DNA of 64,000 nucleotides from Malurus cyaneus samueli (Eukaryota > Chordata > Aves > Passeriformes > Maluridae). The notes under the pieces are model-generated. The model searched no databases. It saw only the letters and a list, made by a program, of their open reading frames with translations, and was not told where the DNA came from. The stretch is taken from contig CM019216.1 in the NCBI GenBank assembly GCA_009741485.1, forward strand, positions 46,818,863-46,882,862. Direction: 5' to 3'. Shown piece by piece: positions 37,401 through 48,968 of the stretch. The number at the start of each line of letters is the position of its first letter. Position 1 is the stretch's first letter. The position numbers and the translations under genes were made by a program.

Positions 37401-37510
37401 TAATTAATTTCATTTATTTCAAAAGATTATTTATTACTTGTATTTAATGCATTCAAAAGTTAATTAACTACTTAAAAAGTCATTAAATCCTATTAATATA
37501 AAAATTTAAT
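37401..37510. promoter_or_regulatory. AT-rich stretch dense in TAAT/ATTA words
   Basis: About 110 bases with TAATTAA at 37401-37407, the palindrome 'gttaattaac' at 37459-37468, and several more TAAT, ATTA and TTTAAT words. Such density is seen in homeodomain-bound enhancers and in matrix-attachment regions, and also simply in AT-rich DNA. Nothing else marks it as functional. Confidence 0.2.
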
Positions 37511-39010
37511 ACATAAAAGCAGACATAGGTTTTAAGCCAAAGCAGTTGTCTTTGAAATGTCATTGGAAACTGCACAGGTTGTTGCAACATGGAACAAAAA
37601 AACAACAATGTAGATTTGATCTTGTGCATAAACCTCCTACAAACTTAGGTTAATTTGGTTACCTAATTGCAAAGGATAGTTCTTCAGGTCTGTTTTTCAA
37701 AACATAGTGGGGAAAGAGGATATCTATTTGTCTCTAAGATGCAAATAGATAGCAACTGAGGTTTTTCTCATTTAAAACAAGAGAAATGAAGTATCTAATG
37801 TTCTTTGTGTTCATAACTGCATAGAAAATCTCATTAAACATTACTTATTTGGGCATTGTTGTTTATTTCCTTGGAGACAACATCAAATCTTAAAGTGCAA
37901 TTGAAATCAATGACAAAATCTTCATCAACTTCCAGGAAAAACAGTTCAACTCTATGATGAGATAATGAGCTTTTCATTAAAAAAAAAATAAAAACAACAT
38001 AAAACACGTGTTCATAGCCAAAAAAATGTAGTCCACTAGGAGCTTTGTCTATTTATATGTTTCTACTCCTCCTTCAAGAGATAAATCAACTAATTCACAT
38101 AGATTTTAGTTCTGAAGAAGAGTGGTAATTGAGTAATTGTTGCTAAAAGGGCAACAACAACAAAAGACATGCATGAAGACGTTTATCTGACAGAAGGATT
38201 TTGTTGCACTAAATACTTCTGACATCATCTTGGGTTTATGTTTGCAGGGAGAACTTAATGCATTTTTGTCCCAGATGGAATAGAAAGTATAAAGATGAAA
38301 ATTTCTGATTAAACCTGCTGAGCTCACTAATTTGGGAAAGACACAGGAAGCAAACTGGAAGAACTTGTGGATGTGACATTGCAACAGAACAGAGTTTGGC
38401 AGAGGGAATTGTGGGAGCTAGCATCATGAAGTTATCCCATAATCGAAGGGTTCACCAACCAGAAACAAGCACTGGAATGAAAAGATCTGGGTATTCAAGT
38501 AGTTACAATGAACTTACAGAGGGATGCTCCTATAAAAAAGGAGATGTGATGTTCAGACATGCAAGGGCTTTACCTTGCACAATTCCCTTGTAAAAGACTG
38601 GCATAGTCAGAAATAAAGTGTTCCATTCTCTGCTTCAGAATGATGAGTTTGAATTTTAATTGATATAGTAAAGGAATAATGAAAGACTGCTGAAAATAAT
38701 AAAAAAAAAGTTATTAAGGGAGTTAAGCAAATCTAAGGCCTGGACAGAAAATGACATTTTGAAATAGACACCACTGAGAGAAAAACAAGTCATGAATAAA
38801 TTTAGGATGGAAATGAGAAGAGTTCTTATCCTTCCAGCTCTAGGGATTTGGAACAACTTGTTTTTAGATTAGTCATTATAAATATGTGCAAGAATTGCAT
38901 GAGAGGGCCACAAGTAACAAACAGGAATGGGTCTCATTGATACAGAATGTTCCTTTCCTGGGAGCCTGTGTTGCTTGGTTTTAAAAACGTGATTACAGCA
39001 AGTGCAGGGG

Positions 39011-39070
39011 GAAAAAAAACAAACCAAACTGAACAAAAAAACCCCAAACAAACACAAAACCCTAAACACC
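39011..39070 (+). repeat. A/C low-complexity tract
   Basis: Runs of A separated by C doublets and triplets (aaccaaact, aaaccccaaac, aaacacaaaaccc). Low complexity, same style as 19179 and 25362. Confidence 0.7.
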
Positions 39071-40392
39071 CTCTGCAAATAAGTGTAACACTCACTGAGC
39101 AGCCAACAGTTGCACTCTAGCAATGGCTGTTTTTATTGTTCAAAATAGGAATACTTTCTTCAGATTGTACATAAGAATTTGCATGAATAATACTTTGATA
39201 GTTTCAAGGAAGGCGTATAGTTTGACATAAATTTTGAAAATTATTTAGGTTTCAACACAGCACCACCTATTGGAATGAAAATAGTAGTAATGAGTCTGAA
39301 ACAGTAAAAACACAGCTGAAGTCAACTATGATTAATTTATAAGCTTACAGCATGGAGAGCTCTGTAAATCGCTCTGCCAATATAAATTTGACGGCAAATT
39401 CACTGGGTTTTTTATGTTATTAGGGAGGAAAACTTTACCACGGTGTAGGTGAGGTAGTTTTTCTTTGAGACATTAGACATAACTTGGCACCAAGTGAAGA
39501 TATTTACACAAAGTTAAAGGAGATAATAATGTATTTCCTAGGAAAGAGAGAATTGTGCATGACAATTTAAATGAGTTGCAGATAGATATAAGTGATAACA
39601 AGTAGGTGCCTGTCATTATAGAACATATCAGCCACTTAAAAATACACTTCTCTTAGACTAATCACCACATTACTGCTATTCCAAATGAGGCATGCAGATG
39701 TAAAACTGGAATAGCACAGTCCCTTCTGCTTGTTGCTGAGAGATTATAAAGTGTTGCAGGTCGGAGTTTCAGGTGGCAGAAAGCACAGGCACTGAACAAC
39801 ATCCAGAGAGCAAGATGGGACATGTGTGGTTCAAAGACTTGTTCTTGGGAATCCCTCTCTTTTTGAGGAAAAAGAGAAGTCCTCCAGCTTCCTATTCCCA
39901 GGATTTTTTTCTTCTCACAGCTCTAGAAAGCAAGTTACAATGAAAATAGCTGCTTTACATGTATATTACACTGGCAAAGTCTGAAATACCACTGTCCCCA
40001 TAGCCACCCCCTGTGGCTGCTTTTCCCACTCAGCCTGTGGGAAAAAAAAGACCCAGTCTGTGCCTCCCTGAAATGCTAGGATGCAGAAGAGTAACGTAAA
40101 AAAAAACATTTTACTGCACTTTTGGAGGAAACAGCTCACCCTCAGTTGGCCAGGAGTGCTCAGAAATGCTGCCTGTCCCCAGCTTTCATAGTGATGGTGA
40201 AAACTGAGCACTGGTGAGCTGGCATGTGGCCTCATGGCAGTGGCCTGCCCTGCCAGGGGCACACACTGGTGTGCTTGTGCCAGGCCAGGAAAGCAGCAGC
40301 TCCAGATCAGGCAGCAGGAACTTCCCCAAGCAGGATGCACAGAGGGCAGCAGTGACAGCCATACGGAGCTGCAGTGGGTCACAGGACACTGA

Positions 40393-40610
40393 CAGAATCA
40401 TGGAATAGCTGAGGCTGGAAGAGACCTTAAAAATCTTCTAGTTCCAGCCCTTCTGCCGTGGGCAAGGACTCGGTCCACTAGACCAGATTGCTCAAAAACT
40501 CCGTCCAATCTGGCCTTGAACGCTTCCAGGGATAGGGAACTCACAACTTCTCTGATTCCAGGCAGAGGCCAGAAGCTCAGCCCTTCCTTCATCCCAATAA
40601 AATAGCCTTT
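40393..40610 (-). mobile_element. CR1 LINE fragment, 3' end, minus orientation
   Basis: Reverse-oriented CR1 remnant. On the plus strand it starts with the reverse complement of the CR1 3' terminus ('cagaatcatggaatagctga'), followed by 'ggctggaagagaccttaaaa', the 'gttccagcccttctgccgtg' block, the 'ccactagaccagattgctca' block, and 'tctggccttgaacgcttcca' with 'gggatagggaactcacaact'. To about 40555 the match to remembered CR1 consensus is strong. From there to about 40610 it is degenerate and the left boundary is uncertain. Minus-strand frames of 79-82 codons overlapping it are shadows of the element. Because the 3' end is at the lower coordinate, the element is on the minus strand. Confidence 0.88.
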
Positions 40611-43095
40611 TTTTATTCCCCACAAGAGTGCCAGGGCAGATGCCACAGTGCTGGGGTGAGTGGGGGTTGGAAGGGTGAATATACAACAGGAAACTGTTCC
40701 ATTTATTGCTGGCCAAAGGATCTTCCAGCATTCCCAGCCACAGACCTAGGCGTGCCAGGAAAACAAACCCAGTACCATCTCCCTTTAATACTTAGGACAC
40801 CTTCAGCTGGATGAGCTGGTAGGATTTGGATAGGACTTTGGATAGGGTTATGCCACCTGGCATTAACCACCTCACAGTTGTCCCATGCTGCTTGGAGCAT
40901 CAGATGTCTCTGGAAGCACTGAGATGAGACTGCTGTTTCCAGGGCAAGACTGATGCTAGAGCTGCTTAAAGAAAAAGAGAAGAATCACCATCTGCATGCC
41001 TTCTTCTCTTTCTTGAGCTAGCCTCAAATTAGCTGAATCCCAACCAGGAAACATGATAATCTTATCATTTTAATGCTGAAGATCCTTAGATTATCAATTA
41101 CTTTCTAAAAAATAAAAGCTGGTATACCCACCACTATGGCAGAGGGTACACATAAACAATTACAAAAAGCACATGCCCATTGAGAAAGAACATCCACGTC
41201 AAATAAGACCTGTTCTTTCAAAATTCATGAACATGACAACAACAGTGTTCAAGAACAAAAGCAGAACCCTTGCATTTCAGTAATACGGTTGAACTATAGA
41301 AAATGGATATAAAGTTAAGCCCTCTGTTCTCACCCCCAGGCCGAGTTTACACAACCAGAAGGAGATTTAAAATGTGTGATTTTTCTTTTAAAGAGGCAAG
41401 AGCCAAGCACAAAGCTTGTAACAACTTGTGGGGTTTCAAAGTTGTCTTATTTTAGACGTCATATTCATCAGCTTCTCATGGTTTTGCTGCAGGACATGAG
41501 CTCAAAAGAAAAAACTAGAATACTTTACAAATAGTGATAAAAGTGGGAATGAGGGAAATTGTCCTCTTTTTAAAATCCTTTAAAAATTCTTTACATCAAA
41601 AAAACTATGCTTCTTTCTCCTTTCCCACCCCATGAATAGCAATAAGTTTCCAAATGGCCACCAAGGAGCTTTCACAGGAAGTATAATTCTGGTTGTGATT
41701 CTTCTGTGGCCTAACATTCTGAAAAATTCTTCATTTTTTTCTCTGTAGAAACAAATAAAATTGAAAAATGAAGATGGTAAATATATTTTCATGTACAAAT
41801 AACAAGTATAATTTTTACTGTATTTGCATTGGTTATTTGTGACTTAGACTTGTTTTTAAAACCTTTGTCATTGTGTGCCAAACATTTCCATGTTCTTCTG
41901 AATACCTCAAGATCAATGTCAGTCTACAGCAGTGCATTTGCACTAATTCAGACTAGAAATGAACCTTCTCCAACTTTTTTTAATTCCTCTCATAAGTTTT
42001 CCAAAGTATCTGAAATAAATATTTCCCAGAAATGTACTTTGCTGTTTATTATAGTGTAGCAGGTAGAATTAGGCTGCATGTGTGCCTTCATTTTTGTAAT
42101 GAGTGATTTCAGCAGTAGGAGTAAATTGAGTTTCAGCTCACTCTTCTGGAAAGACACACAGCTTATGCTACAGTGTGTATGAAAAATGTAACAGGATTCT
42201 TATATCTCGGTATAGACCACACATTTTTTATGTGCATTGATCTAATAAAAGTAAAAAACAATTCTACAGACTCCTGATTTTTTTTTTTTTTTTGCTGCAA
42301 TGTTACAGCACCATGTGCTGCTAACCCTAAATTGGTAGAATAAAGAAAATATCTGCATGCTTGCACCCTGACATCTGAAAACTTACTCTTTCATCCTCCT
42401 GATCTGAAGAACCACCACATTTTTTGATGTATATTTACACTAAGCTGCATTCTTTGCATAGTTACACTCAAAAATATTTTTCCAAATTTAATTCTTTCCT
42501 CTACTGGTTGAAAAAATTCCATGCCTTTGTCCCCTGATTTCTTTCTGTAATAATTTGTGGCTAATTCCATAAATCCAGAAGAGTCACCCGGCTAGAAGTA
42601 TAGCATGACTTTCTAATGGACTGAACATTACCCACTCCTACCAGCCACTCTATGTCATGGATGTTTATGAGTACTCAAATTTATTACAAATTGAGCCATT
42701 TGCAGTTAAAGCCATGGGAAATCTGAATTAAAAAAGAATTATCCAAATCCTTACTTTGAAGGACCCAACAAAGCACCAGCCATTTATAGGTTCTAATCAT
42801 TGCGCTTCCTAGGGGAGACAGAGCAGGGGGGAAGCAAATAGTTGGCTTTCCAGCTGCAAAAACTTCCAGTCACATCAGCAGGAAAATCCTGGCTATGGGA
42901 TGTTATCCTGTGTTACTGAGTCATAGCACTTCTAGTGTTGTTTAAAGACTTCCCCAGTACTGTAAGAAATCACTGTGCCGTGATGGCTGTTAACTTTATT
43001 TCTGGTCTTTGAATTATTTTTGAAATGTTTTCATTGAAATTACATTCACTCATGAGCATATTGTGTTTGCAGAGTACATGCATGCATGGATTATT
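40611..43095. other. Unique non-coding sequence between two CR1 fragments
   Basis: Only the T run at 42278 and short frames below 80 codons are present. The first ~300 bases could hide a decayed continuation of the minus-strand CR1, which I cannot align by eye. Confidence 0.6.
42278..42293. repeat. T homopolymer, 16 nt
   Basis: Sixteen T residues between unique sequences. No attached element recognised. Confidence 0.85.
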
Positions 43096-43278
43096 GAAAC
43101 AGGTGCCCAGAGACACTCTGGAGTCTTCATCTTCAGAAATGTTTACAGCTCAGCTGGCCAAGACCCTGAGGAAGCCAACACAGCTGCAAAGTTGACCCTG
43201 TTCTGAGCAGGGGCCGAGACCAGATGCCCTCCAGACAGCCCCTGTGGACAGAATAGATTATTGGATGATTCTGTTGTT
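43096..43278 (+). mobile_element. Degenerate CR1 LINE fragment, 3' end
   Basis: A second plus-strand CR1 terminus, more diverged than the one at 4569. The order of blocks matches CR1 3' ends: 'gaaacaggtgcccagagaca', 'ctctggagtcttcatcttca', 'agctggccaagaccctgagg', 'gttgaccctgttctgagcag', 'gaccagatgccctccagaca' and 'ggatgattctgttgttc'. The 'gaccctgctctgagcagggg'-type block points to a different CR1 subfamily from the 4569 copy, by recall. The part between the last two blocks is strongly mutated. A 63-codon minus frame over the same bases is meaningless. Confidence 0.75.
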
Positions 43279-46200
43279 CACTGTCATGGTAGCAAACAAT
43301 GCAGGTGCTTCCTTTTTCTGCCATGTATTTAATATTTTTCTCATTAAGTTATTACCAAATCCTGGTGTAATGAGATTTCAATGCTTTTTAGTATTTTGAG
43401 TAGCTACAGGAAATAGAGAGGATCATTTGTTAAGAAGCAAGTAATATCATCCCTAATTAACTTTGTATCCTATTTACATGCTAATTTGTTTTAAGTGTTT
43501 TTAAATACAAACAAAATATGAATTGAAATTCCAAAGTACGAAGTGGAGCTATTTATAGTCTTCTTCATAGAGGATACCTATCAGTTCTCATAATAGTTTT
43601 ACTCTGGATGAATTAACCATTGATATTGCTCAGCTTTCACTAGAGTGGGTAGCTGCCAAAGTTCATTTCTCATCCCAATGTTTTTTGTCTGGAATATAAT
43701 CTGAGAGAATCTCATGGTTTCAGTTTTGCTGCAGGATGTGAGCTTGAGGAGGGGAATCAAAGGCTTTGGTGTATTCATGTCTGTGCCACTGAATAAACCC
43801 GTTCTTAAACCAGGTTGAGACCCAGTTCAAGGTTTATTATAACAAGGAGGAATCTTTATATTGACTTCAGTGAACTTTGTCCTAGTGTCCACTCATCTCA
43901 GTTCTGATTATGAAAGTTTCATGCAAGCAAAAATTCCCATTTCAAACCTTTAACATAATACTTGGTGCTAAATTCAGCCTCAGTAAGGATGAGGAACAGG
44001 GTTGCATAAATGAACAGCGATCCCTACTCATGCATTGTGCAATATGTGGTGCCTAATGGATGGGGAGGGAGAGAGAACCTTTTGTCTCCAGATAAGTTTT
44101 CTCATTATATACTCACCAGTTTGCTTCAGAAGGTTCCCATGAGCATTAATTGTTTAGTATCATCATTGCTGTTGTATTAATTGCTGTTAATTACAATACT
44201 ATCGTAGTAATGCCTTCAGCAAGGGTTTCTCGTTTAGAGAAATGGGAAAATGGTGCTCAGTTCCTACCTGTAAAAGCAGGATGGTTCCTTGGTTGTCAGC
44301 TGCATTTAAACACCTTCATTATGATAAAGACTTATAATTGCACCTGTCTTGCAGACAGAGAAGCATTTGTATTTTGCTTTGGGCTGGGCTGGTTTTGGTT
44401 GTTGCTTTTGTAAGAGCTCAGTGTTAATAAAATTCACCCTGCAGGTCAGGAAGTCCTCCTGCAGGCAGATGGAATTTAAAGATTATCCAGAAACACCATC
44501 CAAAACTGCCTGTATCTGGCAGGGATGTTGATCACGGTGGGAAAAGAAGATCCTGTTTATGTCTTCCTTGCTGCAAGGGCGTAAATTATGGGATGCATAT
44601 GAACCGAACCTCAATTTCTGCGCATCTCTTGCAGGAGGTCTGTGTTTATAAACACATAAACCATCTGTTAAGTGTTTGCAAATTAAACACCTGTTTTTTT
44701 ATAGTACAATTTAATATCTAGTTTCAAAACAGCCTGTGAGGTCTAACGAAGTTGCACATGCTGTTGCCTGACCCTCTGCAAGAAACACAAAATAATCACA
44801 TAATTAAAGAAAATGCCTGAAAATGCAGGCTGCGTTTTCCCATTTCACTTGAATTTCTATGTTGAAGTAATTATCTGCATCTTTGCAAAGAAAACTTTGC
44901 AAATGCTTCAGCTTTTTTCAAGCCTTGTATCAATTTGTGTGATGTGTGCATCTTCATTCAGGAATAAGTGAAATAACTACATAAAAGAAAATCAGTTTTA
45001 CAAATAAGTGAATATGTAATGTAGTCTGGATAGATCATGTGAATGTCAAGCTGACATATCTGCTTTTTCATTCACAGAAAACATCTCTAAGTCACTGTTT
45101 ATGTCAGCAAACCCTTTCCAGCACTAAGGTGGTTACTAACTTTCCATATAAGGCACTGTTTGGCTTGGAACGGTGGTTTGGCCTTACAATTGACAGAGAA
45201 CACTCAGAAAGCCAAGAAAGCTCTATCTCCAAACTTTGAAAAGGTTAAAATAGATTTCAATATATTTGGTTAGGATAGCTGGACACAACAAAATCTCACA
45301 AGAGCATCTATTTGCATTTTTAATTGCCTAACTACATTTTCCAGACTGGCCTTAAATCAACAAATAGATTGTGCTGCAGAAAGATTCTAAGTCTTTTTTT
45401 CAAAGTGAAATCAGCCATGAAAATTCTGGCACATTCCTAAATATGTTCCATTGGATTCTTTTCGCAGCAGTAAGTCTAGTTTTAACAGGTGGCGTTAAAG
45501 CTTGTGCTTTTTCATGAGGAACATTTTGGTTAGCTCCACTGAAAATTCATGACTCACCAAGAGTCTGTCAATCTTTCAGTATTTGCTGTCTGATGGAATG
45601 GAAACCAACTTCTTTATCAGTGAGAACACCCTGAAGAAATATAACAAAATCAAACGAAATAGCCCATTTCATTTGAGAATCCAAAGTAAAATTTTCTTAT
45701 TACTTAGCTTATTACTATTTTATTCCAGGCAATGCCACAAAAATGTGTCATCATCCAACTGCACCAGAACTTTACTAATAAATGGCTGTAATTGCTTGAT
45801 GGTGCATGCAAGGAGTTTTGTTCTGTTCTCACTGATGTCGAGGGGAATTTTGCTACTGACTACAACAAAGTGTCTTGTCCTTGTGTGAACTTAATAAGTT
45901 TGTCATTTCCATGAATAACATACACCATGCTTTATGATGATTATTTGGTTTACTCATATTTGGTTACTGGTCATTTCAAACTTACATGTTAGACATTGGG
46001 ACACATTTCTCTTTTGAATGAGGTACTTTGAGCAGCCAAAGTAAGAGAAATAGGAAAGATATTGGCATAACTGGGACAAATACAAATACATCTGCCAAAG
46101 AGGATTTCCCAGCTGGTGAAGGGAAAAAAGGTTAACTCTTATGTCTTGCAAACACAAAGCCCAGGACACGGTGTTATAAAGCCAAAATCCAGGTGGTTCC

Positions 46201-46305
46201 ACTGATTTTTAGCTTTTAAATGGCCATTAGAAGAATTGCCAGCTGGTATAGAGCAGTGCTTTGAGGTCTGCACATCTCAGAGTCAGCAGTGAAGCGACAG
46301 AAAAC
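43279..46305. other. Unique non-coding sequence
   Basis: Holds the forkhead-like palindrome at 44641 and a direct repeat of 'ctttgcaaa' at 44881-44889 and 44895-44903. Frames reach 101 codons (45583-45888) without recognisable content. Confidence 0.6.
44641..44656. promoter_or_regulatory. 16-bp palindrome with back-to-back forkhead-like motifs
   Basis: The sequence 'tgtgtttataaacaca' equals its own reverse complement. It holds TGTTTA at 44643-44648 and TAAACA at 44649-44654, the core of forkhead (FOX) family sites in inverted arrangement, and a further 'ataaac' follows at 44657. The surrounding 44580-44720 stretch is unique, without repeats, and has the mixed texture of conserved non-coding DNA. 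Binding is inferred from the motif alone. Confidence 0.35.
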
Positions 46306-46330
46306 TGTTATCTGTCTTGTTATCTGTCTT
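46306..46330. repeat. Tandem duplication, period 12
   Basis: The word 'tgttatctgtctt' (46306-46318) is followed immediately by a second copy at 46318-46330 (one shared base). This is simple slippage. A GATA-like 'ttatct' occurs in each copy. Confidence 0.6.
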
Positions 46331-46473
46331 CGGCTGAGCTGTTGGCTCCTGAGTTTGAACACCAATATGAAAATTCTTCACTGCATTAACAGAAAATGCC
46401 TTTTGAATAATCTCTGTGATGCTTTATACAGTTGAGTCTCTCTGACTTCTCGGGCAACATCCCCTGATTTTCC

Positions 46474-46995
46474 ATGCAACAAGGAGCAAGGATGGTTTCT
46501 GATCTTTTCCTGATGAACTACAGCAAAGCTTCTCTCTCTTTGACACACAGGCTGAAGATACTCAAATATTTTAGTCTGGGTGTTGGAGTAAGAAATGTTG
46601 TAGAGAAAGGAATGCCAATAACATATTGTTTCATCAAAGAGCTTAGACACAGAGATACAAGCCACAACTCCTGTGTGGTGTACTCCTCATTGGAGCTTAC
46701 TGCCTTTCAACTTCTTTTAGCCCATGAGTGTTTTTCCCTGCTTACTCCTGGCCACTCACAAAAGCAGTGCTTTCTCTCTCTCCATGATTTAAAGCTCCTT
46801 CCAATCACTCTAAGTGCCATAAATGCCGTGATGGTGATAGCTCTGAGCAGGGGGAGGAGAGTGTTCAAAGTCGGAAGGGGACCAAGAGCAGCAGATACAG
46901 CAGCACCAGTGCAGGAATATGCACAGGCTCCTCTTCCCCTCCTCAGGAACAAGCACAGGCTCCTCTTCCCCTCCCCATGCTCAAATAGTGCATGA
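46474..46995 (+). other. Unassigned ATG-initiated open frame, 173 codons
   Basis: The longest ATG-started open frame in the window that I checked. The predicted protein has mixed composition, no signal peptide and no domain I recognise. Its tail crosses the period-32 tandem duplication at 46921-46974 in two different frames, and a minus-strand frame of 95 codons overlaps its start. By chance one or two frames of this length are expected in 64 kb on both strands, so this is probably not a gene. Confidence 0.1.
46921..46974. repeat. Tandem duplication, period 32
   Basis: A 22-base word beginning 'gcacaggctcctcttccc' is present at 46921-46942 and exactly again at 46953-46974, separated by 'tcaggaacaa'. 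The period is not a multiple of three, so it would change frame in the overlapping 173-codon open frame, which argues against that frame being under coding constraint. Confidence 0.75.
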
Positions 46996-47613
46996 TCCTG
47001 CTCACATGGCTCCTGAGAGCTCCCCTATGCCCTGGTGCTTGGGGACAGCCTCATATTGCAGAGGTTGGCCCACTGACTGAGGCATAATTTTGTGTTTCTG
47101 TTCTTTCTTTTTGGTCACTATGGGGAAATTTTCCTATTCTCAGGAAAATGTGCTTCCTACTTAAGCAAGTACAGGGGCACTGGTCAGCCACATTAATGTG
47201 GCTGCTGTAATTTAGGGAAGCAAAGAAAAAACATTGGCTTCCAGAGCATAGCTCCACCTTACTGACACATACCACAGGAGTTCCCATGCAGCCCTGTAAG
47301 AGTGTCCTTGTATCCAGGGTTTTCAGGGAGACAATAGTCTCTGCTGAGTTCAAAAAGTCTCAGCTGTCAATATGACTTACATTTAAGAAAAAACTGCAAG
47401 AGATAAAATAAAAAATAAATTATTTGATTTAACTGCCTTTGCAGCACCACCAGTTCCTTGGCTTCTGTTTCACTCTGCCTTTACAGAAGCCTCCTCACAC
47501 TCATGAACATGTGTTTCTAATCAGAAAATGCTCAAGGAAAGACCACCTGCCTACAAAGGATGCTTTTTTCCCAGTCTGAGTGGGCGTCTTACAGACAGGT
47601 TTTAGTACACAGC

Positions 47614-47628
47614 AAAAAAAAAAAAAAA
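47614..47628 (+). repeat. A homopolymer, 15 nt
   Basis: Fifteen A residues in otherwise unique sequence. Confidence 0.85.
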
Positions 47629-48693
47629 GCAGAACAATGAACTGAGAGGGCAGCTTTCTTCTAATGAAAGCCTCCAGTGTTATCTGAAATGTTTGTAACA
47701 AAACTAGAAGACATTTCTTAATGATGATTCCTGGTAAAAATATAATGAACAAATAACTTAATGGGTGACCACAGTAATAAGAAACTTGTCCCTTGCTTGG
47801 GTGATTTGGTTTAGTCTAACCAAGATATTTTTTTAAGATAAAAAGTCTGAATGTACTCAATCAGAGAAATAAAATATTTTCATGACTCCTGATTTTCAGA
47901 GTTTTCTGAGCCATCACTAAACAGTAGGCATTTAAAAAAAATCAATGCTATTCTTTCTAGAACTCTTTAAACATAAACCACAGACACTGTTGGACAAGGA
48001 AGGTAAGTAATCATCTTTGTGGCTTATTACATTAATATCAGGTGAGCCAGATGTTAAAATCCTTTTAAGTGGGGATCTCAAAGAGTAGGAATCCAATCCC
48101 TTGCATTCGATGCAAAATGCACTTGGTTTAATGATTTCTGTTGACTTAAGTGGTCACCGGGTCAATCTGATCTGCTTTAGTACTTTCAATTTCACATAGT
48201 CATGCCTTTTAGAATAATGTGATTGCACTGTGAGAGTGATGGCAGCTTTACTTATCTGCACCATCAAGGTAAAAAAAAGTTGAAGCTGGTTAGATCCAGC
48301 AAGGACTTGGCACCATAAGTTTACGACCAACTTAAATAAAAAAACAAAACCATTAAGAAAAGGCTTTGTAATCTGCAAAAAAAAGAAACCTTAGCAATGA
48401 AGTGATCATCGGAGTCACTGCAGTCTGGACCTGTACTGAGCAGCTGCGGACAGCTCTTGGGATACAGGCACAGTGCCAGCGAGACACCCAGCAGCAAGGC
48501 CATGTGCCACCACTGCTGGACACCATCCTGGAAGGTGATGGCTCCATATCCTGCAGCCACCAGGCGTGTCCTGGGTGAGCACAGAGGTGGCTGAGGTCAC
48601 GCTCTGCAGCCAAAGCAGTGTGGGAGGGAGAGCAGTGACATTGCGGTCACACTGCCAACAAAGGGAGGGGGTGACTGCAAATAGAAGATCGTT

Positions 48694-48733
48694 CTCACAC
48701 ACACACCCCACCCCACATGCACACACACACTCA
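48694..48733 (+). repeat. CA-rich imperfect microsatellite
   Basis: 'ctcacacacacacccc', an interrupting 'accccacatg', then 'cacacacacactca'. A short, interrupted (CA)n that is probably only weakly polymorphic. Confidence 0.8.
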
Positions 48734-48954
48734 TGAGCCAAATTGCTTTTCTAGCAGCTCTGCTATGCAGTAGATACAAAATCCACGGCTTAGGAAAACA
48801 TTCCTCTCTGTGCAGAACTTCACTGTTTTTACAATAATGTTACCTTATGCAAATCTCGCTGATGGGACGTCTATTAAAAGCTCAAGGCTGGAGACTCAAA
48901 ATAAAACAGAAAGCTGAACAAAACCATTTAATCAGCAATTTCTATTACTCTGAG

Positions 48955-48968
48955 AAAAAAAAAAAAAA
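48955..48968 (+). repeat. A homopolymer, 14 nt
   Basis: Fourteen A residues; nothing attached that I recognise. Confidence 0.8.

Larger units (their letters stand above)
33786..40392. other. Unique AT-rich non-coding sequence
   Basis: Contains the dimer at 35571, the TAAT-rich stretch at 37401 and the A/C tract at 39011. The last 400 bases before the CR1 at 40393 are GC-richer, with a 138-codon minus frame (39966-40382) of no recognisable family. Confidence 0.6.

Noticed and set aside
39966..40382. 138-codon minus frame adjacent to CR1
   Set aside because: GC-rich flank, Trp/Cys/Ser-rich product without any family signature. Another frame overlaps almost fully.
40398..40731. Minus-strand frames of 79 and 82 codons
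   Set aside because: Shadows of the minus-strand CR1 at 40393-40610 and its flank.
48154..48779. Stack of minus-strand frames up to 108 codons
   Set aside because: Five overlapping frames in a GC-raised block next to a CA repeat, none with a recognisable domain.
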